From a virus, in the IMG/VR virus record IMGVR_UViG_3300049489_000283, positions 27,550 to 91,549 of that record: a stretch of 64,000 nt of DNA; one strand, written 5' to 3'. Below the pieces are notes generated by a model. That model was not told the origin of the DNA and made no database searches. It worked only from the letters and a program-made list of their open reading frames with translations. The position numbers and the translations under genes are program-made. Of this stretch, positions 27,032 to 34,142 are shown in pieces; the first letter of the stretch is position 1, and each line of letters starts with the position of its first letter.

Positions 27032-27061
27032 CCCGCTGGAGAGTATCCAGCGGGTTTTTTA
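27032..27061 (+). terminator. Intrinsic terminator after the secreted-protein pair
   Basis: CCCGCTGGA and TCCAGCGGG form a perfect 9-bp stem with a 5-base loop followed by six T. It ends the forward-strand structural transcript before the reverse-strand accessory block. Confidence 0.92.
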
Positions 27062-27077
27062 CTTCACGAGGATTGTC

Positions 27078-27266
27078 ATGAGAGTTTTTAATTCCGTCCA
27101 GTTGACAGCGATGTTTGCTGGGTTTCCGTTCCTGCTGAATTGGCTTGGCAGTGCCGAATTTAAGCTAGCTGAAGTCGGATTCTATGTCGGCTGTTTGGCC
27201 TACGTTTGGATGTTCGGCGCGATGTCAAGCATCGTTTACGATCAGCTTGGAAAAGAACAGAACTAG
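27078..27266 (+). CDS. Small membrane protein, 62 aa
   Basis: Two hydrophobic segments, one with MFAGFPFLLNWLG and one with VGFYVGCLAYVWMFGAM, predict a two-pass inner-membrane protein. GAGG precedes the ATG. It stands alone after a terminator and overlaps by four bases the 3' end of a converging reverse-strand gene. It could be an exclusion or holin-like protein; unproven. Confidence 0.6.
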   Translation: MRVFNSVQLTAMFAGFPFLLNWLGSAEFKLAEVGFYVGCLAYVWMFGAMSSIVYDQLGKEQN

Positions 27267-27652
27267 ACCGCGTGGATCTTGCCGTCGTCACCGACATAGA
27301 GATCCACGTTTCCCCAAGACTTGCAGGCTTCGGTGAGCCGCTCACCAGCCTCATCTGGCCAGTCTCCGTCCCAAAAGCCAGCGCCATGGCCGTTCCTGGT
27401 AAGCCAAAAGTCATGGGCAGCCATCTCTAGGCAGCGGCTCAGATCGCTGGAGTACGTTTCGATGTCTTTCATGTTGTCGAGCATGAAGGCTCGGCAGTCA
27501 GCGAGCATGACTTTGAGCGTATCTGGGTGGATGTCGTCAGGGCCGTAGAGGCTGTCGAGTGGAGTATCGTCGGAGTCGCAGGACGACCACAGGGCCGTCT
27601 CGATGTAGGAGCGAAGGAACGTCTCGGTGGAGTGGGATAGCTTGGTGGACAT
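27263..27652 (-). CDS. Conserved phage accessory protein (HDFWLTRNGHG family), 129 aa
   Basis: The segment HDFWLTRNGHGAGFWDGDW followed by a C-terminal DLYVGDDGKI is a signature of small proteins that recur across unrelated phages and have no assigned function. It is the last gene of the unit started by the promoter motif at 28368-28394. No good ribosome binding site is close to the ATG. Confidence 0.75.
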   Translation of the reverse strand: MSTKLSHSTETFLRSYIETALWSSCDSDDTPLDSLYGPDDIHPDTLKVMLADCRAFMLDNMKDIETYSSDLSRCLEMAAHDFWLTRNGHGAGFWDGDWPDEAGERLTEACKSWGNVDLYVGDDGKIHAV

Positions 27653-27675
27653 GGCTTGTTGGCTCTCCGGGGTGG

Positions 27676-28005
27676 TTAGACGTAGTTGGGCATGTTGTGG
27701 ATCAGCGACACAGTAGATCCGCCAAAACTGTTGATCAGGTCAGCGATCGCCACGGCCTTGTCTCTGTCTTTCCGCAGTCCATCGATGTTGACATCCATGA
27801 GCTTGATGAAAGCGTATCGCTCCCACCGTGATCTCTCGTAATTCCAGCGAGCCACTTCGCAGTAGCAGGACTCCGAACCGGAAAACTCGGCGCGAGCCAG
27901 GATCGATCCGCGATCCATATTTGCCAGCAACAAAAGTTCTTCCAGTGTGATGGTGTGTCCGTGTCCGTACAGCGTGAGGATTTGGTTTTCGATGATTCTT
28001 GACAT
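27676..28005 (-). CDS. Hypothetical accessory protein, 109 aa
   Basis: Alpha/beta protein with a Cys pair (ESCYCEVARW) and a helical C-terminus (KAVAIADLINSFGG). AAGGGA lies seven bases before the ATG. It is the second gene of its unit. No family was recognised. Confidence 0.65.
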   Translation of the reverse strand: MSRIIENQILTLYGHGHTITLEELLLLANMDRGSILARAEFSGSESCYCEVARWNYERSRWERYAFIKLMDVNIDGLRKDRDKAVAIADLINSFGGSTVSLIHNMPNYV

Positions 28006-28016
28006 GAGGAGATCCC

Positions 28017-28298
28017 TTAGACGTAGTGAGGCAGTTTGCGGACAAAGCTGTCACGGTGGCGGTTGACGTGCGACACGATCTTGAATCGATCGCGGTTCTC
28101 GGAATATCCGATCGCGTTCAGGAACCGAGGAGCATCGCAGTCCTCTTCCAGATAGGCGAACTTGCCGTCGCGCGAGCGGTACGAGTAGCCAGTGATCTGG
28201 TTGTCGATCTTTGCGGCCACGAGGTCGGCCACGGCGACCTTCAGCCAGCCGTGACCAGGGTCTGAGTAGAAAGCGTAAGACTTGACTTTGGCGGACAT
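28017..28298 (-). CDS. Hypothetical accessory protein, 93 aa
   Basis: First gene after a promoter motif about 70 bases upstream. It has the common leader ACGGGAGTCACAA before the ATG; the longer upstream frame would run into the promoter and is rejected. It begins MSAKVKS, much like the 36180 gene (MSAKAKS). The body is small alpha/beta and charged; no family recognised. Confidence 0.7.
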   Translation of the reverse strand: MSAKVKSYAFYSDPGHGWLKVAVADLVAAKIDNQITGYSYRSRDGKFAYLEEDCDAPRFLNAIGYSENRDRFKIVSHVNRHRDSFVRKLPHYV

Positions 28299-28367
28299 TT
28301 GTGACTCCCGTTGTGGTTTGCTGAAATGGGCGACTGAGTTGCGGTCAGTCATTCCCACAATAGAACA

Positions 28368-28394
28368 GGCCCAGATCCAGTTGGATCAGGGCGC
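28368..28394 (-). promoter_or_regulatory. Promoter-like bipartite motif (reverse strand)
   Basis: GCGCCCTG, 14 bases, GGGCC on the reverse strand, followed by TGTTCTATTGTGGG. It lies just after the stop of one gene and before the leader of the next. Confidence 0.75.
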
Positions 28395-28400
28395 TGATTC

Positions 28401-28940
28401 TCAGAAGGATTTTGCACAGACCGGGCCGAGCCCACGAGCGACTGACTCCGGGTCTTCCAGTGGGCGACCGCACTTGGCGCAGGTGCCAGTGATGTCGCCG
28501 AATTCCTTCATCCGGGCCGCCGGGTTGGCCGCGATCGCGTTGGCGATCTCTTCTCCCAGGTTGTCCGGTCTTGAGATCCGTCCGTCAGGTCGAACCATCA
28601 GGAGCGTCTTGCGATCGTTGTACTCCGACCCGGTCGCGAAGAAGGTCCATTCGGCCCACTTGCCTTCCTTGGGGCGAGAGACCTTGTAACGCTTGCCCTT
28701 GTAGCCGTAGGAGGCGACAGGGACTTCGTTCAGCGGGATCGGCTTGATCCACAGGGTCTCGATCTCGCCATCCAGGGCGTTGATCAGCGAGACCGCCTTT
28801 ACTCGGTCCTTGTATTCCTTCCATAGCTTGCGGGCCAGCGCCAGCGCGTCGTCGCGGCTGTTGAGGACAGCGTCTGATTCGATGGGCGACGCGCCTTCCA
28901 GGGCGATGTCAACGATCCAGTTGGTGGTTGCGGTTGTCAT
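28401..28940 (-). CDS. Phage protein with C-terminal DUF6011-like zinc motif, 179 aa
   Basis: The last 30 residues, GTCAKCGRPLEDPESVARG then LGPVCA, match the small treble-clef-like motif of DUF6011 (C-x-x-C-G-R-x-L-x-D-P-E-S, then G-P-x-C). The N-terminal region is alpha/beta. ATG 28940 is preceded by GGGAG with an 8-base spacer; the upstream in-frame ATG would sit on that site. Probably nucleic-acid- or protein-binding; function unassigned. Confidence 0.8.
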   Translation of the reverse strand: MTTATTNWIVDIALEGASPIESDAVLNSRDDALALARKLWKEYKDRVKAVSLINALDGEIETLWIKPIPLNEVPVASYGYKGKRYKVSRPKEGKWAEWTFFATGSEYNDRKTLLMVRPDGRISRPDNLGEEIANAIAANPAARMKEFGDITGTCAKCGRPLEDPESVARGLGPVCAKSF

Positions 28941-28945
28941 GTTTG

Positions 28946-29221
28946 TTACTCCCATCCGTATTCCGAAGAAACTGAGTCCATGATCTCTTCCAGCGTGCTG
29001 CCGGTGATGACTTCACGGGGAGAGCCGTATCGCCAGACCTCAGCGCGAAACAGATCGTTCGAAAACCAGACCATCGCGTAAAAGTTCCATCCCGTGTATT
29101 CCGAGAACACTTCACCAGCACGATCGCGGAGCGAGTCGGCCAGCCCAGGAGCGATCGAATGATCGAAGTTCGTCATGCCGACGCCAAGCGACTCCATCGA
29201 CGTGTTGATTTCTGATTTCAT
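28946..29221 (-). CDS. Conserved phage accessory protein (WNF-x-x-x-VWF family), 91 aa
   Basis: The central segment GWNFYAMVWFSNDLFRAEV followed by VITGSTLEEIMDSVSSEYG recalls small proteins in many phages with a strand-rich core and the phrase TLEE-[IL]-M. No ribosome binding site is obvious at ATG 29221; an in-frame GTG lies nine bases upstream. A terminator-like hairpin lies in its 5' flank. Confidence 0.65.
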   Translation of the reverse strand: MKSEINTSMESLGVGMTNFDHSIAPGLADSLRDRAGEVFSEYTGWNFYAMVWFSNDLFRAEVWRYGSPREVITGSTLEEIMDSVSSEYGWE

Positions 29222-29244
29222 GCTTGTCACCGCTTTGTTGGTTG

Positions 29245-29280
29245 GAAAGAAGAAAGATGCCGCTCGTTTCGGGGAGCGGC
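29245..29280 (-). terminator. Candidate terminator or attenuator (reverse strand)
   Basis: On the reverse strand GCCGCTC and GAGCGGC pair over 7 bp with an 8-base loop, followed by a T-rich ATCTTTCTTCTTTCC. It would end or attenuate transcription after the 61-residue gene upstream. Confidence 0.6.
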
Positions 29281-29292
29281 GACCCGTGGACG

Positions 29293-29478
29293 CTAAAGCG
29301 AAATTCCTTCCGCTTTGAGCATCCGACGCAACAGACCTTCCAAGATCTTGGCCTTGTAATCCATCTGGGACACGATCCGGTATCCGGTCGGTCGCAGGCG
29401 GTTGGCTCGTTCCTTGAGTTCGGCGACTTCCCTGGCCAGCTTGATCACTCGTTCAGACGCTTCAGGTGCTTTGGACAT
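29293..29478 (-). CDS. Small coiled-coil accessory protein, 61 aa
   Basis: A nearly continuous charged helix (VIKLAREVAELKERANRLR) with heptad spacing. Start at 29478 follows the common GGGAGTCTCTG leader, about 70 bases downstream of a promoter motif. A longer frame beginning at 29577 would cross that motif and is rejected. Confidence 0.7.
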   Translation of the reverse strand: MSKAPEASERVIKLAREVAELKERANRLRPTGYRIVSQMDYKAKILEGLLRRMLKAEGISL

Positions 29479-29546
29479 CAGAGACTCCCATTTTTGCTTG
29501 AGGATTGCTGGGAGGAGCTTTGCGTGCTCCTCCCCACAATTAAACA

Positions 29547-29573
29547 GGCTCAGTCCCGGCGGAAACCGGGCGC
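29547..29573 (-). promoter_or_regulatory. Promoter-like bipartite motif (reverse strand)
   Basis: GCGCCCGG, 14 bases, GAGCC, followed by TGTTTAATTGTGGGG. It matches the copy at 28368 in its downstream part as well (TGTT, then ATTGTGGG). Confidence 0.72.
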
Positions 29574-29601
29574 GCAATCCGAAAGTTTTTTTCGGACTGC
29601 G

Positions 29602-30042
29602 TTACTTTGCCGAATCGAACCCGACGTATCGGGCGTAGCTGTATCCCTGTGGATCGACGTACAGGGTCGATTTCCCTACGCACTGGACAGCGATGACCAG
29701 CGAGTAAGACCCAGACTTCCAGGCTGCTTTCTCGACATCGGAGAGGTCGAAGTAGCTCTTGTCGCCAACGTCATAGGTCGAGTCGGTGCCACCCTTGCCA
29801 GAGAGCCACGGCTGGTCGTCCAGCAGGTTGTTAGCGAATTCGTCATACAGCTTGGCGTCCAGTTCCACCACTTCGGTCACTCTGACGCGACTGACGTGGT
29901 AGTTGTCTGGATTGGCCAACTGGGACTCGTAGTCACCGATGAAGTCCTGTTTGTTGAGCCGAGGAAACCGAACCCCATCGACGAAGACGGGGAACTGTAG
30001 GACGACCGGCTTGACCTTGTTTAGCTTGCTCAGTTTATTCAC
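29602..30042 (-). CDS. Hypothetical accessory protein, 146 aa (GTG start preferred)
   Basis: An ATG lies at 30048 but directly abuts the GGGAG site; the in-frame GTG at 30042 has the usual 6-base spacing, so it is preferred. The protein is alpha/beta, with WLSGKGGTDSTYDVGD and a C-terminal beta segment. It is the first gene after the motif at 30090-30116. No family was recognised. Confidence 0.65.
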   Translation of the reverse strand: MNKLSKLNKVKPVVLQFPVFVDGVRFPRLNKQDFIGDYESQLANPDNYHVSRVRVTEVVELDAKLYDEFANNLLDDQPWLSGKGGTDSTYDVGDKSYFDLSDVEKAAWKSGSYSLVIAVQCVGKSTLYVDPQGYSYARYVGFDSAK

Positions 30043-30080
30043 TTTCATCTCCCGAGTTTGACTGCTTGCTTGCCCCTCTA

Positions 30081-30839
30081 TTACTCTGGCCCGATCTCTG
30101 GCGATTCAGGGCGCGCTGTTTTCTGTGATTTCTTGATGCGGCGACGGTGCCGCGTGTGCCACTTGCGTTGGAATCGCTGTCCAACTGTAAGTCTCGCTGG
30201 TGCCCAATGCTCGTCCCCTGGCGAGCAGTCTTCGTCAATACACCAATCGCCTTCCTTCACCACTTCGCCATCGTTCAGGTCTCTCCAAGACTCACCGAGC
30301 AAGTTTCTGGGGCTCGGACTGCGAGTCTCGGCCTCGATGCGGATGCGATACTCACACGCAATCGCATCATTCAGGCTGATCTTTTCGCCTACTAAATCTC
30401 CCTGGCCAGCACTCCACGAGATCCTGTTTCTGTGGCGGTATTCATATCCATCGGGTCGTCTGTCTCCGGCTTCAAGGAGTCTCCATTCCGCGCCCACGTC
30501 GTCCTGGTCGCTGCTCTCGCCCTCAGCAGAAAATGAAATCACGGACGCTTCCACTGCCTGACGCAGATCCCACTTGCGAGCGGCTACGAGGCATCGCCTG
30601 CTATCGCACTGTTCGCAATCGCAGTTCTTTCCATACGGATGCAGGCTGCTGTACTGCCGTTCTTCCATCCGCTCAATACTCGCCAGCAAGCTCGTGTCCT
30701 TCGAAGTAGGTGCGGTGTATGGAATCCAAGGGAGTCCACCCGTCTTATCCCACTCCACCGTAGCCACCTCTTCATTCCAGCCAACAATCACCAAAGGACC
30801 GTCTGCCGCTGTTGGCGACCTTTCAGTTATCCAGTTCAC
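30081..30839 (-). CDS. Phage accessory protein with RLLEAGD-type segments, 252 aa
   Basis: Contains two related segments, WRLLEAGDRRPDGYEYRHRN and WRDLNDGEVVKEGDWCIDED, of the 'Y-R-x-L-x-x-G-E-x-x-x-x-G-D' type common in small phage proteins. A Cys cluster (CDCEQCDSRRC) lies near residue 75, and the C-terminus is very basic. Last of five overlapping genes (ATGA junction). A promoter motif for the next unit lies inside its 3' end. Confidence 0.7.
   Translation of the reverse strand: MNWITERSPTAADGPLVIVGWNEEVATVEWDKTGGLPWIPYTAPTSKDTSLLASIERMEERQYSSLHPYGKNCDCEQCDSRRCLVAARKWDLRQAVEASVISFSAEGESSDQDDVGAEWRLLEAGDRRPDGYEYRHRNRISWSAGQGDLVGEKISLNDAIACEYRIRIEAETRSPSPRNLLGESWRDLNDGEVVKEGDWCIDEDCSPGDEHWAPARLTVGQRFQRKWHTRHRRRIKKSQKTARPESPEIGPE
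30090..30116 (-). promoter_or_regulatory. Promoter-like bipartite motif (reverse strand)
   Basis: GCGCCCTG, 14 bases, GGGCC, followed by AGAGTAATAGAGGGG. It overlaps the last codons of the upstream gene and precedes the gene starting at 30042. Confidence 0.75.
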
Positions 30840-31051
30840 GTTTCACCTCGCTTCAATCTGTCAACTTCATCGAACAACATCTCAATCGCTGCTTCAGCTT
30901 GCGGTATGGTGAATACCAGCATGTGAAGTTTCTGCTTGGAGAACGGTGCCGTCACTTCGTCATAGCACTCCTGTGGGGCGCCGATCCAAACCTTGTTGTC
31001 GCCAGTGGAGCCAGCTTTCAGGGTGACTTGGCGTATGTTTTTCGCTTTCAT
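30836..31051 (-). CDS. Small accessory protein, 71 aa
   Basis: Coupled on both sides by ATGA overlaps. It has a beta start with KVWIGAPQECYDEV and ends in an amphipathic helix (IPQAEAAIEMLFDEVDRLKR). No family was recognised. Confidence 0.65.
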   Translation of the reverse strand: MKAKNIRQVTLKAGSTGDNKVWIGAPQECYDEVTAPFSKQKLHMLVFTIPQAEAAIEMLFDEVDRLKRGET

Positions 31052-31278
31052 TTCAGTCCCTCAAGTCGCTTGTTTGCCCATGCAACTGGGCAGTCTTTGT
31101 GGTGTGGAACATCGTGCGGCCACGTCAATTGGCGGCCCTGCTTCCATTTCATTGCCACCGACTCGTGGCACACTGGACAGTAGATCCGTCCAGGTCCGTT
31201 CGGGTCGTGTTCGTCGATCATGTAGGTTTCTGCCAGCATTTTCAGAACGGCAGTTGGAATTGGTGGGTTGATGATCAT
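31048..31278 (-). CDS. Small zinc-binding accessory protein, 76 aa
   Basis: IYCPVCHESVAMKW followed by H-D-V-P-H-H-K-D-C suggests a C-x-x-C ... H/C zinc site. ATGA-coupled to both neighbours. Probably a nucleic-acid- or protein-binding adaptor; specific function unknown. Confidence 0.7.
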   Translation of the reverse strand: MIINPPIPTAVLKMLAETYMIDEHDPNGPGRIYCPVCHESVAMKWKQGRQLTWPHDVPHHKDCPVAWANKRLEGLK

Positions 31279-31592
31279 GGTTTTCCAATCGCCTTTTCGA
31301 TTGCGGATCTCGCTCGCTTGACGGTTTCATCAGTCAGGTAAATCAGGGTTCCTTCTCGGCGACAAGCATTGGCCGACGAGAGCAGGCTATTGAGCGCCGA
31401 AAGCAGTTCCGGCGCGGCGGCAATCAAGTTGGCGTTCGATAGACCGCACGGGCTATCTATTCCACCGAACACATTGCAGATCCTTCGCGGAGGATTCTCG
31501 GTCGTCATGACATCGTCGGTCGAGTAGTCGCCATTATCTCTTGGCTTGCTGACAGCCCATGGACCTGGGGTGAATTGTGATTTGCTTGTCAT
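31275..31592 (-). CDS. Common phage protein (FTPGPW ... ANLIAAAPELL family), 105 aa
   Basis: Begins with FTPGPWAVS and has NANLIAAAPELLSALNSLL, a pair of signatures found in very many phages, always as a small accessory protein of unknown function. GAGGAAG precedes the ATG, which overlaps the stop of the upstream 52-residue gene. Confidence 0.8.
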   Translation of the reverse strand: MTSKSQFTPGPWAVSKPRDNGDYSTDDVMTTENPPRRICNVFGGIDSPCGLSNANLIAAAPELLSALNSLLSSANACRREGTLIYLTDETVKRARSAIEKAIGKP

Positions 31593-31747
31593 TTCTTCCT
31601 CGCTGGAGCTTCGTGGAACGAAGTGGAATCGACGACGACTTCAATGATCGCTTCGATCAGCTTTGCCGCGCCTTCTGGATCGCCTTCCTTGATCGACTGT
31701 TCAGCGCCAATCGCCAGCGCCCAGATGACGAGTTCTTTCTTGTTCAC
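31589..31747 (-). CDS. Small helical accessory protein, 52 aa (GTG start)
   Basis: GTG start follows AAGGAG with suitable spacing, and the stop overlaps the next ATG (ATGA), which together make this short frame convincing. The product is helical and Ala/Ile/Glu-rich (EQSIKEGDPEGAAKLIEAII). No family was recognised. Confidence 0.7.
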   Translation of the reverse strand: MNKKELVIWALAIGAEQSIKEGDPEGAAKLIEAIIEVVVDSTSFHEAPARKK

Positions 31748-31942
31748 GCTTTTTGGCTCCTTGGGTTGTGGTGGTTGGTATATTCGCGCTGGCTTTTGGT
31801 TTTGGAGTGCCAGTCAACTCCACCCCTGGGGATGCAGGCCCGTCACTGGGGGCCGTGCTGATCTGCTGGATTTTCCATTGTTCTATCCTCCTCTGCTCTT
31901 TGCTTTTGGGCCGACCGGAGCTGCATCATCCAGTCGGGCGTG
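31748..31942 (-). other. Short gap between accessory genes, possible minigenes
   Basis: It holds an 11-codon frame (MENPADQHGPQ) starting at 31878 behind a near-perfect GAGGAGG site. A 40-codon frame starts at GTG 31823 and overlaps the next gene. Neither has other support. They could be leader peptides or remnants. Confidence 0.3.
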
Positions 31943-32440
31943 TTATTGATGCACTTTGCTGCTGCGGATCGCTGAGTAGGCGACCCGGTTCTCTTTCTCG
32001 ATGTAGGCGTGAACGATCTCTTGGTTGAGAGCGTAGTGGACCGTCTCAAGCAGGTACTCCAGCGTTGAGCTTTGGACAAACTCGCTGGCGTCGTACTCTT
32101 CGCCGGTCTCTTCGTCGAACCTCGTGTGAGTCGCCTCGTCCGTGAGTTCGGAATCGATGTCGAATCCTTGGAACGTCGGGGTGATCGTCAGCTTCCAGGT
32201 TGACCAGCCATCATAGAAGCCGTTGTCGTCCATGTGGTGATACGGAACGACCAGCACGATCTTGTGCTCGGTGGACTCTTCGAGATCGATCGTGATCCCT
32301 TGGTCGATTCCAGATCCAGAAGGAAGGATCGCCTCAAGGTCGTGGATCGATGCGGCTGAAGCCCAATCGCCATTCTGGAGATCGCGTCGAACTGACTCCG
32401 AGATCGCCTGAATCATCTTGACGTTTCGTGAACGTGACAT
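31943..32440 (-). CDS. Conserved phage protein (LPSGSGID ... YHHMDDNG ... DGW family), 165 aa
   Basis: The series ILPSGSGIDQGITIDLEEST, then PYHHMDDNGFYDGWS, then a strand-rich stretch, is a recognisable conserved family found in many phages and prophages, function unknown. ATG 32440 has GGGAG at 8 bases; an in-frame upstream ATG overlaps that site. A terminator lies only about 35 bases upstream, so this unit may depend on read-through or an unrecognised promoter. Confidence 0.8.
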   Translation of the reverse strand: MSRSRNVKMIQAISESVRRDLQNGDWASAASIHDLEAILPSGSGIDQGITIDLEESTEHKIVLVVPYHHMDDNGFYDGWSTWKLTITPTFQGFDIDSELTDEATHTRFDEETGEEYDASEFVQSSTLEYLLETVHYALNQEIVHAYIEKENRVAYSAIRSSKVHQ

Positions 32441-32471
32441 AGCTGTTTCTCCCATTGATTGTTGCGTGAAT

Positions 32472-32508
32472 CAAAAGCGGGGGCTGGCTGTTGCGTAGAC
32501 AGCCCCCG
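32472..32508 (-). terminator. Intrinsic terminator or attenuator (reverse strand)
   Basis: GCGGGGGCTG and CAGCCCCCGC form a perfect 10-bp stem followed on the reverse strand by TTTT. It lies after the zinc-ribbon gene. A second small hairpin (AGCGATG with CATCGCT) sits just before it. Confidence 0.75.
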
Positions 32509-32553
32509 CGCTCCCGAAGCGATGGTTGCGTCATCGCTCTCCCGTACCTTGTT

Positions 32554-32712
32554 CTACTTGCCTTCCCTCAGATCCTTCGTCATCTCCATCGCGCAGTCGC
32601 CGTGGTAGATCCTCAAGATCGGGTCCGGCTTCATCGGATGCTTGAACGATCCACCGCAGTGCGGACACGTATGGTCATAAAGCACCTCGACCGGCTTGCT
32701 GTTCTTGTTCAT
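32554..32712 (-). CDS. Small zinc-ribbon protein, 52 aa
   Basis: TCPHCGGSF and a later H-G-D-C form a likely zinc ribbon. Start at 32712 follows the leader ACGGGATCTCTG. Upstream lies a promoter motif, and a terminator follows, so it forms a single-gene unit. A longer frame to 32760 would reach almost to the motif. Confidence 0.7.
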   Translation of the reverse strand: MNKNSKPVEVLYDHTCPHCGGSFKHPMKPDPILRIYHGDCAMEMTKDLREGK

Positions 32713-32769
32713 CAGAGATCCCGTTTCATGCTGTCTTTCGTAAGGGCTTGCTTCCCTCACACTAGACTA

Positions 32770-32796
32770 GGCTCAGTTGGTCGCCGTTCAGGGCGC
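32770..32796 (-). promoter_or_regulatory. Promoter-like bipartite motif (reverse strand)
   Basis: GCGCCCTG, 14 bases, GAGCC, followed by TAGTCTAGTGTGAGGG. It precedes the zinc-ribbon gene. Confidence 0.75.
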
Positions 32797-32901
32797 GCCA
32801 TTTTCAGAAAAACCTCTTCGGTAGTTTGGGCAGGTTGATTCCCGTGGTTCCAGTGGGACAATGCGGCCACTTCATTACTCGTGACGAAAGGAGTCAACCC
32901 G

Positions 32902-33177
32902 ATGAAGTCGTTTGCTTTGGTTTGCGTGATCCTGTTCTCGATGCTGTTCGCCAGTGACGCCAGCGCCCAGTGCGCCAACGGGGTCTGTGGTCCAGTGTTC
33001 CCCGTGGCTAACCGGGTCGTGAACGGCGTCCGCTACACAGTCTCGCCAGCTTTTCGCCAGCAGTTCTACTCGGCGCCGCGATTCTATGCAGCGCCTGTCT
33101 ATCGTCGTCCCGTCTTCTACGCCCCCAGGGTCGTATTCTTCGGCGGACGAAACTGCGCTAACGGTCAGTGCCGCTAG
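32902..33177 (+). CDS. Small secreted protein with CANGVC/CANGQC motifs, 91 aa
   Basis: The only forward gene in this part of the block. A signal peptide (ALVCVILFSMLFASDASAQ) precedes CANGVCGP near the mature N-terminus and CANGQC at the very end; between them is a Tyr/Arg/Phe/Pro-rich stretch. Similar C-x-N-G-x-C motifs occur in secreted proteins of planctomycetes. AAGGAG precedes the ATG. A possible promoter (TTGATT, 17 bases, ACAATG) lies upstream. It converges on the next gene with a 4-base overlap. Confidence 0.75.
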   Translation: MKSFALVCVILFSMLFASDASAQCANGVCGPVFPVANRVVNGVRYTVSPAFRQQFYSAPRFYAAPVYRRPVFYAPRVVFFGGRNCANGQCR

Positions 33178-33530
33178 TCGCCTGACATCAGCTTGGCGAT
33201 CGAGAGCTTGGGGCACTCGAACACTTGGACCTGGAGGCTCTCCAGGTCGTGCGGTCGGCAGTCGTTTCCGACGTAATTGATCGCACCCTCGTCATAATCG
33301 TCCGCTTCCTCATCGCTCAACGCGAACCGCTCCAGCTTCCCGTGGTCGGCTGCGATGTCTAGGGCTTCTTGCAGTGATTCCGCGAACACGACAGCCAGTG
33401 CAAAGCCGTGGTCGTGGAACAAGAAGCCGCGAACGTGGTGAGGGTTGTAGTCCCCGGCGAAGATGCAGTCTTCATGGTTGAGGACATCGTCGTCACTGAA
33501 CTGGATCTCAGAAATCTTGGCTGTTGCCAT
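33174..33530 (-). CDS. Conserved phage protein (FHDHGFALAVVFA family), 118 aa
   Basis: FLFHDHGFALAVVFAESLQE followed by ALSDEEADDYDE and GND-x-R-P-H-D-L-E-S-L matches a small family found in many phages as an early accessory protein without known function. The start has the leader ACGGGAGTTCACC, and the unit is preceded by the motif at 33591-33617. Confidence 0.78.
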   Translation of the reverse strand: MATAKISEIQFSDDDVLNHEDCIFAGDYNPHHVRGFLFHDHGFALAVVFAESLQEALDIAADHGKLERFALSDEEADDYDEGAINYVGNDCRPHDLESLQVQVFECPKLSIAKLMSGD

Positions 33531-33590
33531 GGTGAACTCCCGTTTTGATGAAGAAAGGTTTGGGGCTTGCGGACCCCGGTCACTAACACT

Positions 33591-33617
33591 GGCCCAGATC
33601 GCCGCCGATCAGGGCGC
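33591..33617 (-). promoter_or_regulatory. Promoter-like bipartite motif (reverse strand)
   Basis: GCGCCCTG, 14 bases, GGGCC, followed by AGTGTTAGTGACCGGGG. It overlaps the last codons of the upstream gene. Confidence 0.75.
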
Positions 33618-33851
33618 TGGATCTTCGTGGTCCTCGTATTCTCGGATCACTTTCTCTTCCCATGGCGATGATTCGCCAGCGCATCTCGGTGCGACATGCG
33701 GAAGCTCGTTCTCTGGCTTCGGGTCGCAGTCCTCGCAGAGCGATCGCATCTTGATGTAGGTGGCCCAGGTCACTCGCATCGGAGCATCGCAGTTCACGCA
33801 GTAGTCGCGGTAATACTTTGATCCTGGGATCTGTTTGCCTCGTCGTTCCAT
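33609..33851 (-). CDS. Small zinc-binding accessory protein, 80 aa
   Basis: YCVNCDAPMRVTW and LCEDCDPKP provide two C-x-x-C pairs spaced for a single zinc ribbon. The C-terminus is acidic. GAGAGGAG precedes the ATG. It is the last gene of a five-gene unit; a promoter motif for the next unit overlaps its end. Confidence 0.72.
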   Translation of the reverse strand: MERRGKQIPGSKYYRDYCVNCDAPMRVTWATYIKMRSLCEDCDPKPENELPHVAPRCAGESSPWEEKVIREYEDHEDPAP

Positions 33852-33872
33852 AGTCTCCTCTCGGTATTTGGT

Positions 33873-34142
33873 TCAGATGATGTAATGGACGCGGACCAGC
33901 TCGTAGTCGTCGTGCTCGATCTCTGCGGCGTCCTCATTGCTGAAGACCAGCCGCTCGTTTTTCTTGTCCCACCCGAACGCGGTGTCACGATCGACGCCGA
34001 TCTTTGCGTTGTTCATGTACGCCAGGAGGCACTTGGCTTCCTGTGCGAATCGATCGTTGGCTCGGATGTGGGAGTAGATGTTGCAAGACTCGACGTTCTG
34101 GGTTCGAGTCTCACATCCTTCTTCGTGAATGATCGTGATCAC
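33873..34142 (-). CDS. Hypothetical accessory protein, 89 aa (GTG start)
   Basis: The GTG overlaps the stop of the upstream gene (GTGA), the best-supported start; a longer frame lies upstream but enters the preceding gene. It is a small alpha/beta protein with two Cys (EEGCETRT, ESCNIYSH). No family was recognised. Confidence 0.65.
   Translation of the reverse strand: MITIIHEEGCETRTQNVESCNIYSHIRANDRFAQEAKCLLAYMNNAKIGVDRDTAFGWDKKNERLVFSNEDAAEIEHDDYELVRVHYII

Noticed and set aside
29578-29600. Inverted repeat TCCGAAA/TTTCGGA as a terminator
   Set aside because: No T-run follows the stem in either direction.
31843-31878. Eleven-codon minigene with a strong ribosome binding site
   Set aside because: Too short to support as a gene; noted only as a possible leader peptide.
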